Assembly: GCA_965221845.1 (NCBI GenBank)
Contig: OZ244919.1
Coordinates: 4,030,001-4,094,000 of the forward strand
Source of the DNA: JAJEFO01 sp965221845
Lineage (GTDB): Bacteria > Pseudomonadota > Alphaproteobacteria > Rhodobacterales > Rhodobacteraceae
Length of the DNA stretch: 64,000 nt
Direction of reading: 5' to 3'
Both the position numbers and the translations under genes were made by a program. The notes beneath the pieces were generated by a model. It was not told the DNA's origin, ran no database searches, and saw nothing but the letters and a program-made list of their open reading frames with translations. Shown one piece after another: positions 18,170 to 26,987 of this stretch (the stretch's first letter is position 1; each line of letters opens with the position of its first letter).

Positions 18170-19156
18170 ATGCGGGCACTGGTCGTCGAAAGGGGCGGGG
18201 ACGGGCGGACGTCCGCTTCCGTGCAGGAGATCGAAGAGAGCCGCCTGCCGGAAGGGGACGTGACGGTCGCCGTCGAGTACTCGACGCTGAACTACAAGGA
18301 CGGCCTGTGCATCGGTCCCGGCGGTGGCGTGGTGCGAACCTATCCTCACGTTCCCGGCGTCGACTTCGCGGGGACCGTCGAGGCGTCGGACGATTCGCGC
18401 TACGCGCCCGGCGACAAGGTGGTCCTGACCGGCTGGCGCGTCGGCGAGGTGCACTGGGGCGGCTATGCCGAAAAGGCGCGGATCAAGGCCGATTGGCTCG
18501 TGCCGCTTCCCGAGGGCCTCTCGTCGCGCCAGGCAATGGCGGTGGGGACGGCCGGGCTGACCGCCATGTTGGCAGTCATGGCCCTTGAGGACCACGGTCT
18601 CGCGCCGGGCGACGGGGAGGTCCTGGTGACGGGGGCCGCAGGCGGGGTGGGGTCCGTGGCCACGGCCGTTCTTGCGCACCTGGGACACGAGGTCGCGGCC
18701 GTGACCGGGCGGCCGGAGACGGCGGAGTACCTGGCGGGCCTCGGTGCCGGCAGGATCGTGCCACGGGGGGAGCTGGCCGAGACCGTGAAGAAGCCGCTGG
18801 AATCCGAGGCCTGGGCAGGCTGCGTCGACGCCGTCGGCGGCGCGATGCTCGCCCGCATCCTCGGGCAGATGAAATACGGCGCGTCCGTCGCCGCTGTCGG
18901 GCTTGCGGCCGGCGCATCGGTGCCGGCGACGGTCATTCCGTTCCTGCTGCGCGGCGTGAACCTTCTCGGCATCGAGTCCGTGATGCAGGCCCGCGAAAGC
19001 AGGATGAGGGCCTGGGAGCGGATCGCGCGCGACCTGCCGATGGGCAAGCTGGAGGAGATGGTCCGGACGGTCGGCCTGGAGGACCTGCCGCAGCTGGGTG
19101 CGGACATCCTCAAGGGCAGGGTCAGGGGCCGGGTCGTGGTGGACGTCGGCGCCTGA
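18170..19156 (+). CDS. acuI: Acrylyl-CoA reductase AcuI / YhdH-type quinone oxidoreductase
   Basis: A 328-residue NADPH-dependent MDR-superfamily reductase that converts acryloyl-CoA to propionyl-CoA, a detoxifying step in DMSP and 3-hydroxypropionate metabolism. The start at 18170 has GGGAG about seven bases upstream. Diagnostic segments are STLNYKDGLCI (residues 43-53), PGVDFAGTVEAS, VLTGWRVGEVHWGGYAEKAR, the nucleotide-binding VTGAAGGVGSVA and the C-terminal LLGIESVMQ. No zinc-binding residues are seen, as expected for this class. It lies 100 bases upstream of fabD and diverges from ssrA. Confidence 0.9.
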   Translation: MRALVVERGGDGRTSASVQEIEESRLPEGDVTVAVEYSTLNYKDGLCIGPGGGVVRTYPHVPGVDFAGTVEASDDSRYAPGDKVVLTGWRVGEVHWGGYAEKARIKADWLVPLPEGLSSRQAMAVGTAGLTAMLAVMALEDHGLAPGDGEVLVTGAAGGVGSVATAVLAHLGHEVAAVTGRPETAEYLAGLGAGRIVPRGELAETVKKPLESEAWAGCVDAVGGAMLARILGQMKYGASVAAVGLAAGASVPATVIPFLLRGVNLLGIESVMQARESRMRAWERIARDLPMGKLEEMVRTVGLEDLPQLGADILKGRVRGRVVVDVGA

Positions 19157-19257
19157 GCCCCCGTTGCGGCCTTCGCGGCCGCCCGTGCGGCCCGATTGCC
19201 GCCTTCACGACGGGACGCGGCGTTCGGAACCTTGAAAAGCGAAGACGAGGAGTGGAG

Positions 19258-20214
19258 ATGGGCCTTGCATTCGTGTTCCCCGGCCAGGGTGCGCAGGCCG
19301 TCGGCATGGGCCGGGACCTCGCCCAGGCCTACCCGGCGGCCAGGGCCGTGTTCGAGGAGGTCGACGAGGCGCTCGGGGAGGGGCTTTCGGAGCTTGCCTG
19401 GGAAGGTGACGCCGAAGTGCTGACGCTGACCGAGAACGCGCAGCCTGCGCTCATGGCGACGTCGATGGCCGCCATGCGGGCCCTGGAGGCGGAAGGCGTA
19501 GGCGTCTCCGACGCGGACTGTGTCGCCGGGCACTCGCTCGGCGAATACTCGGCGCTTTGCGCTGCCGGGGCGATCAGGCTGGCGGATGCGGCCCGGCTCC
19601 TGAGGCTGAGAGGCAAGGCGATGCAGGCCGCCGTTCCCGTCGGCGAAGGCGCAATGGCTGCGGTTCTGGGCCTTGGCTGCGATGCGGTGGCGGAGATCGC
19701 GGACCGCGCGGCGCAGGACGGCGTATGCCAGGTCGCCAACGAGAACGATCCGCTGCAGAACGTGATTTCGGGCAGCGGCGAGGCCGTTGAGCGCGCCGTG
19801 ACGCTTGCCGCGGAGGCGGGCGCCAGGCGGGCCGTGACGTTGCCGGTGTCCGCCCCTTTCCACTGTTCCCTGATGGCGCCGGCCGCCGCCAGGATGGAGC
19901 AGGCCCTGGGAGCCGTCGAGATCACCCAGCCGAGGGTTCCGGTCGTGGCGAACGTGCGCGCGGCCGGCGTGACGGATCCCACGCTCATTCGTTCTCTGCT
20001 TGTCAGCCAGGTGGCAGGCCGGGTCAGGTGGCGCGCAAGCGTCGAATGGATGGCCGGGCGCGGCGTGACGGAATTCTGGGAGCTTGGCGTGGGCAGGGCC
20101 CTGTCCGGAATGATCCGCCGGACCGTCAGGGACGCGAAGACCCGTGCCGTGGGCACGGCCGGCGAGGTGGCCGAGGCGGCGGCTTCACGGCAGGACGCCG
20201 GAAGTGACGCGTGA
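19258..20214 (+). CDS. fabD: Malonyl-CoA:ACP transacylase
   Basis: A 318-residue enzyme that loads malonyl groups onto acyl carrier protein. The start at 19258 has AGGAG five bases upstream; a GTG two codons earlier is in frame but badly spaced. The opening AFVFPGQGAQAVGMG and the nucleophile elbow GHSLGEYSALCA (Ser near residue 94) are present, with the catalytic His in SAPFHCSLM (near 203) and the oxyanion Gln in FPGQG. fabG follows 17 bases later; together they form the start of the fatty-acid operon that normally continues to acpP and fabF. Confidence 0.97.
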   Translation: MGLAFVFPGQGAQAVGMGRDLAQAYPAARAVFEEVDEALGEGLSELAWEGDAEVLTLTENAQPALMATSMAAMRALEAEGVGVSDADCVAGHSLGEYSALCAAGAIRLADAARLLRLRGKAMQAAVPVGEGAMAAVLGLGCDAVAEIADRAAQDGVCQVANENDPLQNVISGSGEAVERAVTLAAEAGARRAVTLPVSAPFHCSLMAPAAARMEQALGAVEITQPRVPVVANVRAAGVTDPTLIRSLLVSQVAGRVRWRASVEWMAGRGVTEFWELGVGRALSGMIRRTVRDAKTRAVGTAGEVAEAAASRQDAGSDA

Positions 20215-20231
20215 CAGCCGGAGGGGGCGGG

Positions 20232-20969
20232 ATGTTCGACTTGAAAGGCCGTGCGGCGCTTGTCACCGGGGCATCGGGCGGGATCGGAAGCGCCGTCGCG
20301 CGGGCGCTGCATTCCGCGGGCGCTTCCGTGGCGCTTTCGGGCACCCGCGCCGAGCCCCTCGAAGGCCTGGCGATGGAGCTGGGCGAGCGCGCCCATGTCC
20401 TGCCATGCGACCTGTCCGATGACGGTGCGGCCGCCGGGCTGCCGACGCGGGCTGCCGGCGCCATGGGGGCGGTGGACATCCTTGTCAACAACGCCGGGAT
20501 CACTCGCGACGGCCTGCTGGCGCGCATGCCGGAGGAGGACTGGGACGTCGTGCTGCGGGTCAACCTCAGGAGCGCGATGGCACTGTCGAAGGCGGTCCTG
20601 CGCGGGATGATGAAGGCGCGCTGGGGCCGGATCGTCAATGTCACGTCGGTGGTCGCCGCGACCGGGAACCCCGGTCAGGCGAACTACGCCGCCTCGAAGG
20701 CTGGTCTCGCCGGCATGTCCAAGAGCCTCGCATGCGAGGTCGCCGGCCGCGGGATCACGGTCAATTGCGTGGCTCCGGGCTTCATATCCACAGCGATGAC
20801 AGACGGGCTCGCCGAAGACCGGAAAGCCGCGATTCTGGCCCTGGTGCCGGCCGGCCGCATGGGAGAGGCGGACGATGTGGCGGCCGCCGTCCTCTATCTG
20901 GCAAGCGCGGAAGCCGGCTACGTGACGGGAGCCACGCTGCATGTCAATGGCGGAATGGCCATGCCGTGA
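20232..20969 (+). CDS. fabG: 3-oxoacyl-ACP reductase
   Basis: A 245-residue NADPH-dependent ketoreductase of type II fatty-acid synthesis. TGASGGIGSAVA binds the cofactor (residues 14-25), NNAGITRDGLL follows, and the catalytic triad is intact: Ser in NVTSVVAATGNPGQ, then YAASK. The C-terminus GATLHVNGGMAMP is canonical. In related genomes acpP usually follows directly. Here the next 7.2 kb is a mobile island and acpP resumes at 28181. Confidence 0.97.
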   Translation: MFDLKGRAALVTGASGGIGSAVARALHSAGASVALSGTRAEPLEGLAMELGERAHVLPCDLSDDGAAAGLPTRAAGAMGAVDILVNNAGITRDGLLARMPEEDWDVVLRVNLRSAMALSKAVLRGMMKARWGRIVNVTSVVAATGNPGQANYAASKAGLAGMSKSLACEVAGRGITVNCVAPGFISTAMTDGLAEDRKAAILALVPAGRMGEADDVAAAVLYLASAEAGYVTGATLHVNGGMAMP

Positions 20970-21189
20970 ACGGGGACGGCGCTTCGCCGGGGTCCGTGCT
21001 CGCAGCAGCTTTCCCGGGCAGCCCCGGCTGGGCGCCCGAGCCACGCACGATCCGGCCGCTTCTGCCGTTTCGTGCATCATGCGCTGCAGCCTTCATTGTC
21101 CCGAGATCGCTGATGGCCGGCCCCAAACCGCGTTTCGGGCCGTGATGGCAGCTGCGTCCCGGAGAGGCGCCACGCCCGGTTTCGCCTGC

Positions 21190-21483
21190 GAGAGGTAAGG
21201 GCGTTTTCAAACCGAGCCGCTGCCGCACAGCCGCCTCGTCGACCGGACTGGCCGGGAAGTCGAACTCCGCGAGATCCTTGGCGGCAGGAAGCCTGGCGAC
21301 GGTCAGCTGGCACTTGACCGACCGGGCCCTCTTGCCGGCCGCCTCGGCCTCCAGCAGCGTGCCGAGCACCCAGTCGGCCCCGCGCTTCTGCACGCGCCCG
21401 GCCTCGAGAGCCTCGTCGCAGGCGGCCTTCATGCCGCGCAGGCCGAGGGCCGTCATCAGGCCCAGGATCTCGCTGCGCCTCAT
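21190..21483 (-). pseudogene. istB: IS21 istB fragment (N-terminal part)
   Basis: The frame starts MRRSEILGLMTALGLRGMKA, the usual N-terminus of the IS21 helper ATPase IstB, and continues with LLEAEAAGKRARSVKCQLTV and LPAAKDLAEFDFPASPVDEA. Homology-like sequence ends near VRQRLGL before the ATPase P-loop, so about two thirds of the protein, including all nucleotide-binding motifs, is missing. Its ATG overlaps the istA stop by four bases as in intact IS21 elements. Confidence 0.75.
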
Positions 21484-21939
21484 GCGCGCCTCCCCAGCAG
21501 GTCGTCGTAGCGGGCGCAGTCGGCCGCCGGCTCGGTGCCGAGCTCCAGCCCGGCCGGCGTCGCGACCGCCGGCGGCGGGCCGGGATCGCAACGCCGCGAC
21601 CGGATGTTCAGGACCAGGTAGGCGTTGCAGGCGCCGGTCCTCCAGCGCCTCGGCGCAGGCGGTGGCCACCGGCGCGAGGCTCCGGTCGCGGGTCTCGAGA
21701 AGGATGCGCACCATCTGCCTGCCGCCGCCCTCGCGGGATTCCAGGCGCGCCTTCACCTCCGCCACCTCCGGCGGCAGGTGCTCGGCCCGGAACGGCGCCC
21801 CGTTGCGCAGCGCGCCCGGCTTGCGCTCCGGGATCGGGATGAAGTGTCGGACGTCGCAGGCGTGCCGGTCGCGGCCCTCGACAGGGCGGCCGGCGGCCCG
21901 GGCCTCCACGGAATGCCAGTTCGAATCGAACCGGACCAT
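21480..21939 (-). pseudogene. istA: IS21 istA fragment (C-terminal part)
   Basis: Only the C-terminal DNA-binding region of the IS21 transposase survives, beginning VRFDSNWHSVEARAAGRPVE and containing HFIPIPERKPGALRNGAPF. Near 21640 the frame shifts: the conserved tail (VLNIRSR, then PAADCARYDDLLGRRA) is read one frame over and stops at 21480. The catalytic domain is absent; its place is taken by the right-hand transposon that starts at 21949. This is a decayed, truncated IS21. Confidence 0.75.
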
Positions 21940-23524
21940 GCAGGTTCTCTAGCCTCGATTCCCAACGGCCGCAATTGATGTGAATCCCGGGACCTCAGCT
22001 CACAGGAAGCTGATCCGCAGCCGGCGGTTTCCGAGCCACGGCACGGCGATGTCGGTTTCGTCATGGGAGGCGTTGAGGAGGAACGGGTTGTTCGCGCGCC
22101 GCCCGATCCGGACGTCGATGCCGTCGTCGTTGATCGTGACGTCGGCCGGCGCCTTGACGAAGTTCCGGAACAGCGTGCGGGACTTCGCGTTCTGCTTGCC
22201 GTTTCCGGCGCGGACGGCCAGCAGCCGGTACAGGCCGCTGGCCATGAGGGTGAGCTGGAGGTCGAGGTCGACCTTCATCGGCACCGCCGCGGACAGGGCG
22301 TCCATGTGGAAGAAGTCGATGGCGTCGGCGATGGCGTTCTCGATCACCATGCGCCGTGCGTAGCGGTCGACGAGCTGGCTCGCGGACGTCCCCGTCTGGT
22401 TGGTGAGCAGCAGGGTCGGCCGCTCGTGGCCCAGGCCGCGCACGGCCAGCTGGCGGATGTCGCCCGGACAGCCGGGGATGCGGACGCGCCGGTCGAGGAC
22501 CCGGGGCGTGCGGCAGGTGCGCCCGACGTTGGTGAGGCGCACCTGCTTCCAGTCGCTCTCCGGACAGGCGGCGATGGCGTCGAGAAGCGATCGGGAGCGC
22601 CTGCGCAGCGTCAGGAAGTCGATTCCCATCGCGTCGATCCGTGCGAGACCGGCATGGGTCGTCAGCCGGGAATCGAACACCAGCTCCCTGGGCGGGCCGC
22701 CGTTGCGCTCCTCCCAGAACCCGACGAAGCGGAGGACCTCGTCGTTCCGGTCCGCCTTCCGGACCCGGGCGTTGGCGTAGACGAGCAGGCGGGCGTCGGC
22801 GTCGCGGGCGAGGAAGGCGAGGACGCCCTTCTGTCTGCGGCTCCGCTTGGAGACGCAGTGCCTTTCCACCGGCGCCTCCGGATCCCTGCCGTGCCAGGGG
22901 ATGGCATGGAAGTCGAGGTCGAAGGAGCCGTCCCCGCCGAGGTCGGTCTCCAAGCCGTTCAGCGCCCGGTGCCAGCGGTCCATGAGGCCGGTGCACAGCT
23001 TCGGGTCGACGCGTCCGGAATGCTCGGTCAGGCTCGAGCGCTTGGGCATGGCGTTGAGCCCGGCGAACAGCGCCATGCCGGGATCGAGGATGTCGGCCAT
23101 GACGTGCGGCGGCCGCCCCGCCCCCCAGAGCTTCAGCGCGAGCAGGGCCCGGAAGGCGTGGCCCGCCGGGACCGTCCCGCTGCCCGGCATGCCGGCGTCG
23201 CCGGCGATCCGGTCGAGGCCGAGCCGGACGAGGTCGGGGACGAACAGGAACAGCCCGCCGAACCCGGTGCGCAGGCGCCGCGGCGACAGGTCGAGCGCCC
23301 GGACGCCTGCGACCGGTGCGGCGGCGGGCCGCAGGGCCGCCTCGCGCTCGCCGGGCGACCGGCGCGGCAGCTTGCCGATGCCGTTCCTGCGCAGGACGCG
23401 CTGCACGGTCGTCGCTCCGGCAGCCATCCCCTCCTCCCCGAGCTTCCGGCTGATCTCCCCGACCGAGAGCGCGGCGGTCCTGCGCAGCTCCAGGATCCGC
23501 CGGTCCCGCCGCAGCCTGAGAGCT

Positions 23525-24471
23525 TGAATCATAATTCAATAATATCAATATGTTAAGAGATTCCAGCCGCCTGGCCCCGCGCCACCCGCCGCATCAGGAA
23601 CCGGCACGCCGCGAGCTGCGCCCAGGCCAGCGAACTCTCCAGCGTCCGCTCGAAGTCCTTCGCCAGACGCCGGCACCGCGACATCCGCGCAAACGTCCGC
23701 TCCACCACCCGGCGGCGGCACAGGACCGTGAAGCCCCTTGTTTCCCTGGGCCGCTGGACGATCTCGACGATCGACCCCAGGCCGTGCTCCGCCAGCGCGG
23801 CCTCGAGCTTCGGACCCGCGTAGCCGCCGTCCGCCCACAGCTTCGTCACCTGCGGCGCCTTCTCCAGCATCGCCAGGATGACGGCCGGCGCCCCGTCCCG
23901 GTCCTGCACGTCCGCCTCGTGCACCCGGAGCGCGATCGGGAACCCCTCGACGTCCACCGTCAGGCGCCGCTTGCGCCCCTTGACCTTCTTGCCCGCGTCG
24001 CAACCCGCCGGCCCGCCCGCCTCCGTCGTCTTCACCGACTGGCTGTCGATCGCGGCCGCCGTCGGCTGCGCCTCGCGCCCCGCCTGCGCACGGCCCGGCG
24101 TGCGCAGCACGTCCAGCATCCGTTCCAGGACGCCGTTGTCGCGCCACGCGCAGGAGTGGTTCTGTACCGTCGTAAAGGGCGGAAAGCACTTGGGAATCGC
24201 CCGCCACTGGCATCCCGTGGCCAGCATGTACTGGATCGCATTGAACGTCTCGCGCAGGTCGGTCGTCCGGCGGCGGCCAAGCTTCGCCGGGGCCGGAAGC
24301 AGCGGCTCGACCAGAAGCCGTTCCTCGTCGGCCGGTCGGTTTCATGTCGCTCCGACTTGCGGTCATGCTCTTCGCGGGTGGTCTCATCCCAGGCCATTGT
24401 GTCCTCCTTGTCTGGTTGGAAACTGACAGGGATTTGCCACATCTGGGGGAGGCCATCCACATTTTAGGTCA
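23525..24471 (-). mobile_element. IS5-family insertion sequence nested in the transposon
   Basis: Both borders are fixed by the interrupted host gene: a 4-bp duplication AGCT lies at 23521-23524 and 24472-24475. The element is 947 bases. The terminal inverted repeats are weak (both ends begin TGA when read inward). It carries one transposase on the minus strand with a single frameshift. Confidence 0.85.
23553..24397 (-). pseudogene. IS5-family transposase, one frameshift
   Basis: The start at 24397 has AAGGAGG upstream and gives MAWDETTREEHDRKSERHET. Near 24332 the frame slips by one base, and the conserved continuation DEERLLVEPLLPAPAKLG and MLATGCQWRAIPKCFPPF is read in the next frame to 23553. 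The DDE core is visible: AAIDSQSVKTTE, KLWADGGYAGPKLEA and VVERTFARMSRCRRLAKDFE. A single missing G at the slip would restore it. The site does not look like a known programmed slippery sequence, so inactivation is more likely, though frameshifted expression is not excluded. Confidence 0.8.
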
Positions 24472-25115
24472 AGCTCTGAGAGGCTCCTCGGGGTTCGGCT
24501 TCGGGCCCGGCCTGCGCACGGCGAAGAACGCGGACAGGTCGGGGTTGCCGCGCAGCCTCGTGCAGAGGTTGCGGAAGGAGCCAAGGCTGTAGCCGAAGCG
24601 CTCCGCGACCGTCCCGGCCTCCAGGCCCTCGAGGAAGTGGGCCCTGAGGGCCTCGTACTGGAGATGGGTGCGGGATTCGGGCTTGCGGAAGAGCTCGGCC
24701 AGGTCGATCATCGCAATCTGCGCTGTTTGGACGCTTCTTCCACTTTGTTGCATAATCGATGCCGCCGCAAGCCGGAACCGGACCGAACGGCGCCGGACGT
24801 GCCCCGTGCCGGTCCAGGACGCATGAAAGGATAGCCTGAAAGGGCTTCCGGAAGCCGGCATCGGACCCGGAAACCGGTCCGTCCCGGCTCCCGGTGCCAT
24901 GCCGGAAACTTTATGAAGAAGTGACGGTTGATGCCAAAAACCCCTGTCGCGATGATTCCCTGCCGGGAGTGAAGGGCCGGCATCCGGACGCAAAGCACAG
25001 CAAGCGCCGACCGCCGAACGATGCCGGATCGATCCAGCGACCCGCAGCAGCCGCCAGGTTCATGTCAATTGCGGCCGTTGGGAATCGAGGCTAGGCAGAT
25101 GCAGGAGTGCGTGTC

Positions 25116-25912
25116 ATGACGAAGAGCGAAGGGAGCCGGGAGCACCGCCACCCGGACGCGGTGGATTGTCCGGAGGGCCTTCCCGAGGACGAGGCGGCCG
25201 TGCACTGCCGCTGGTCCGCAGGCACGCGGACGGGCTCACCCGATGCTGGATCGAGGGGGGGGGGGGGGGCGAGGTGCGGAGCCGCGACGTCGCGGGGGAC
25301 GGCACGCCGGATGCGCTTCCGGAGGCGGTCTCGTCGGAGTTCGGGCCGCTGCTGCCGCGGCTGGCGGCGGACCTGGGCTCGGGGGTTCCGGACCTGGACG
25401 GGGGCGGGCGCGCGCTCCGGGACGCCTCGCCGGGCGGCTGGACGCGACGCTGCCGGCGCCGGAGTGCGGGGCCTGCGGCAGGCCGACGGCCCGGCACGGG
25501 ACGCGGAGGAAGGCCTGGCTCACGCGGCTCGGCCGGGTCGAGGCGGAGCGCACGCATTTCCGCTGCCGGTCGTGCGGCAAGGGGTGCTTCCCGCTGGACC
25601 GGGCGCCGGGGCTGGCGAGCGTCATCGCCGGGACGGTGCCGCTGACGGGCTTCGAGGCGGCGAGCCGGCACGTCGACAGCCTCGCCAAGCGCGCTGCAGC
25701 GCCAGACCCGACCGACGTCGGCCGGTTCGCCGCCCCGTTACGGCATCTGATCGACAGCGCGGCGGCGCCGTCCGGAGGCCGCCTTTCGTTTCCGGCCTCT
25801 TCCACTGCCTGGAACGCGCCTCCGACCCCGCGAGGCGGTCCTGCCGGCGGGAGCGGAGCGGGACCGGCGGTTCGGGCTGCGCCATGAACCTCCGGCTGAC
25901 GCCCGTTCATGC
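25116..25912 (+). pseudogene. ISKra4-like transposase remnant with poly-G tract
   Basis: Starts MTKSEGSREHRHPDAVDCPE, nearly identical to the start of the transposase at 55794. The zinc-ribbon part survives in a shifted frame (HFRCRSCGKGCFPLDRAPG). Most of the catalytic domain is deleted: sequence jumps from a point matching the GCRRFGLR region to the terminal MNLRL segment. A 15-base G-run lies at 25255-25269 where the sister copy has six. It is a dead copy and carries only part of the element. Confidence 0.75.
25255..25269. repeat. Poly-G tract, 15 bases
   Basis: Uninterrupted run of 15 G within the ISKra4-like remnant. The paralogous site near 55934 has six G, so the tract has expanded, presumably by slippage. 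Assembly error is also possible at such a run. Confidence 0.85.
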
Positions 25913-25953
25913 CGCCAGCCGTGCCCGCGCAAGACGACGCCCGTCGAATCCTG

Positions 25954-25982
25954 TTGACATCATCACAATAATTGCTGTATGT
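25954..25982 (+). promoter_or_regulatory. Candidate promoter of abiEi
   Basis: TTGACA at 25954-25959 is separated by 17 bases from GTATGT at 25977-25982. The -10 side lies inside the first palindrome, as expected for an autorepressed promoter. Confidence 0.5.
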
Positions 25983-26005
25983 GTCCTCAGGACACATACA
26001 GCAAT
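25971..26005. promoter_or_regulatory. Perfect palindrome 1 upstream of abiEi
   Basis: Two 17-base arms around a single central C (position 25988), perfectly complementary. The centre is TGTCCTCAGGACA. It overlaps the candidate -10 box. AbiEi antitoxins are known to bind two inverted repeats in their own promoter, so this is a good operator candidate. Confidence 0.65.
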
Positions 26006-26009
26006 CATA

Positions 26010-26062
26010 CATGGATACCTCCCTTCTCATGTCCTGAGGACATGAGAAGGGAGGTATCCATG
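26010..26062. promoter_or_regulatory. Perfect palindrome 2 upstream of abiEi
   Basis: Two 25-base arms (26010-26034 and 26038-26062) with a 3-base centre, perfectly complementary. The centre TGTCCTGAGGACA differs from palindrome 1 only at the middle base. The right arm contains GGGAGG. It could act as an operator or as an RNA hairpin in the 5' leader. Confidence 0.65.
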
Positions 26063-26090
26063 CGAGGCCCGGAATCGAGAGGCGGCCGCC

Positions 26091-26987
26091 ATGGCGAGAA
26101 GCACCAGACGCTCCTTGTGGGGCATCCCCAGCGACGTTGCCGACGCGCTGGCGCACCAAGGTGCGCCGGTGCTGACGGAGTGGGACCTCTTCGCGCTGAT
26201 CCGCAGGGCCCATCGCGATGCCGGAAGAGACGTTCCGGAGCCGGGCGTCCTCCAGAGGATCTCCTTCGTGCTGAGAAACCAGGGCATCGTCAAGCCGGAC
26301 CAGGACTATCCGCAGCACTTTCGCGTCGCCGCGGTTCCCGATCTGCCCGCGGACGACGTTGTCTGCCTGCTCGACCGCTTCTGCCATGTCTCCCACCTCT
26401 CCGCCATGCAGCTGTGGGGCCTCACCGACCGGACCCCGCATCAGCTCATGATTTCACGCCCTGACGACAGGACCGTTGCCGGCATGGCGGCGCGCATCAT
26501 GGACAAGGACGATGCCGAGGTTCCCTGGACGCATCGTCCCGCCCGTCACGCGGCCGGCCCGTACCGGCTGAACAACGTCGCCCACCCGCGCCTTGTCCGC
26601 CAGCGCCCCGTCAAGCTCCACAAGAGCCGGCATCCCTGCGGAACGGTTCGAGACCGCTCCGGGTTCGCACGGGTCTCGACCGTTGGCCAGACCTTTCTGG
26701 ACATGCTTCGCCGACCCGCCCTTTGCGGAGGCATGGCCCATGTGCTCGATGTCTGGAACGCGCATGCAGGCGATCATTTGCCGGCCATTGTCGCAGCCGT
26801 CGATCCAGCCGGTCCCGTCATCAAGTGCCGCGCAGGCCACATCATCGAGGAAAGGCTGGGCATCAGGGATCCCCGCGTGGAGGCTTGGCGCCCTTGTGCC
26901 CAGCGCGGGGGAAGCCGCGTCCTCGATCCCGGCCGTCCGTACGCCCCGGCATGGTCCGAGACATGGATGATCTCCCTGAATGCCTGA
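26091..26987 (+). CDS. abiEi: AbiEi-type antitoxin / transcriptional repressor
   Basis: A 298-residue protein that fits the AbiEi antitoxin of type IV toxin-antitoxin systems, which represses its own promoter and counters the AbiEii nucleotidyltransferase. The N-terminal winged-helix region (about residues 10-80) contains VLTEWDLFALIRRAHRDAG and LQRISFVLRNQGIVKPDQ, followed by the cysteine-poor domain with LLDRFCHVSHLSAMQLWGLT. The assignment rests on this architecture and on the downstream AbiEii-like gene, which begins eight bases before its stop. Two perfect palindromes precede it. It is intact, whereas the toxin partner is frameshifted. Confidence 0.75.
   Translation: MARSTRRSLWGIPSDVADALAHQGAPVLTEWDLFALIRRAHRDAGRDVPEPGVLQRISFVLRNQGIVKPDQDYPQHFRVAAVPDLPADDVVCLLDRFCHVSHLSAMQLWGLTDRTPHQLMISRPDDRTVAGMAARIMDKDDAEVPWTHRPARHAAGPYRLNNVAHPRLVRQRPVKLHKSRHPCGTVRDRSGFARVSTVGQTFLDMLRRPALCGGMAHVLDVWNAHAGDHLPAIVAAVDPAGPVIKCRAGHIIEERLGIRDPRVEAWRPCAQRGGSRVLDPGRPYAPAWSETWMISLNA

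Larger units (their letters stand above)
22000..24711 (-). pseudogene. DDE transposase of the outer transposon, interrupted
   Basis: The N-terminal part (24711 to 24472) reads MIDLAELFRKPESRTHLQYE with a helix-turn-helix (VAERFGYSLGSFRNLC). The remainder (from 23520 down to 22000) has the second HTH, LDLSPRRLRTGFGGLFLFVP, SFDLDFHAIPWHG, the YVSKRSRRQKG-like motif VSKRSRRQKGVLAFLA, ELVFDSRLTTHAGL and the C-terminal RMVIENAIADAIDFFHMDAL. Removing the inserted IS and one copy of its AGCT duplication joins 80 codons to 506 codons plus stop, exactly in frame, giving 586 residues. The protein is otherwise undamaged, so the interruption looks recent. Confidence 0.85.
21949..25094 (-). mobile_element. 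DDE transposon with 30-bp perfect inverted repeats, carrying a nested IS5-like element
   Basis: Positions 21949-21978 and 25065-25094 are perfect 30-base inverted repeats (outer end CTAGCCTCGATTCCCAACGG). The outermost CTAG is palindromic and may be the 4-bp target duplication, which would put the element itself at 21953-25090. It holds a single long transposase gene on the minus strand, interrupted by a 947-bp IS at 23525-24471. Without the insert the element would be about 2.2 kb. It lies between an IS21 remnant and an ISKra4 remnant. Its family is not assigned with confidence. Confidence 0.85.

Noticed and set aside
18463..19863. 466-codon minus-strand frame over acuI and fabD
   Set aside because: Shadow of two conserved genes; product lacks any family feature.
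22063..23556. 497-codon plus-strand open frame
   Set aside because: It is antisense to the transposase of the outer transposon, has Arg/Gly/Pro/Val-rich composition and no recognisable domain; GC-rich third positions keep it open.
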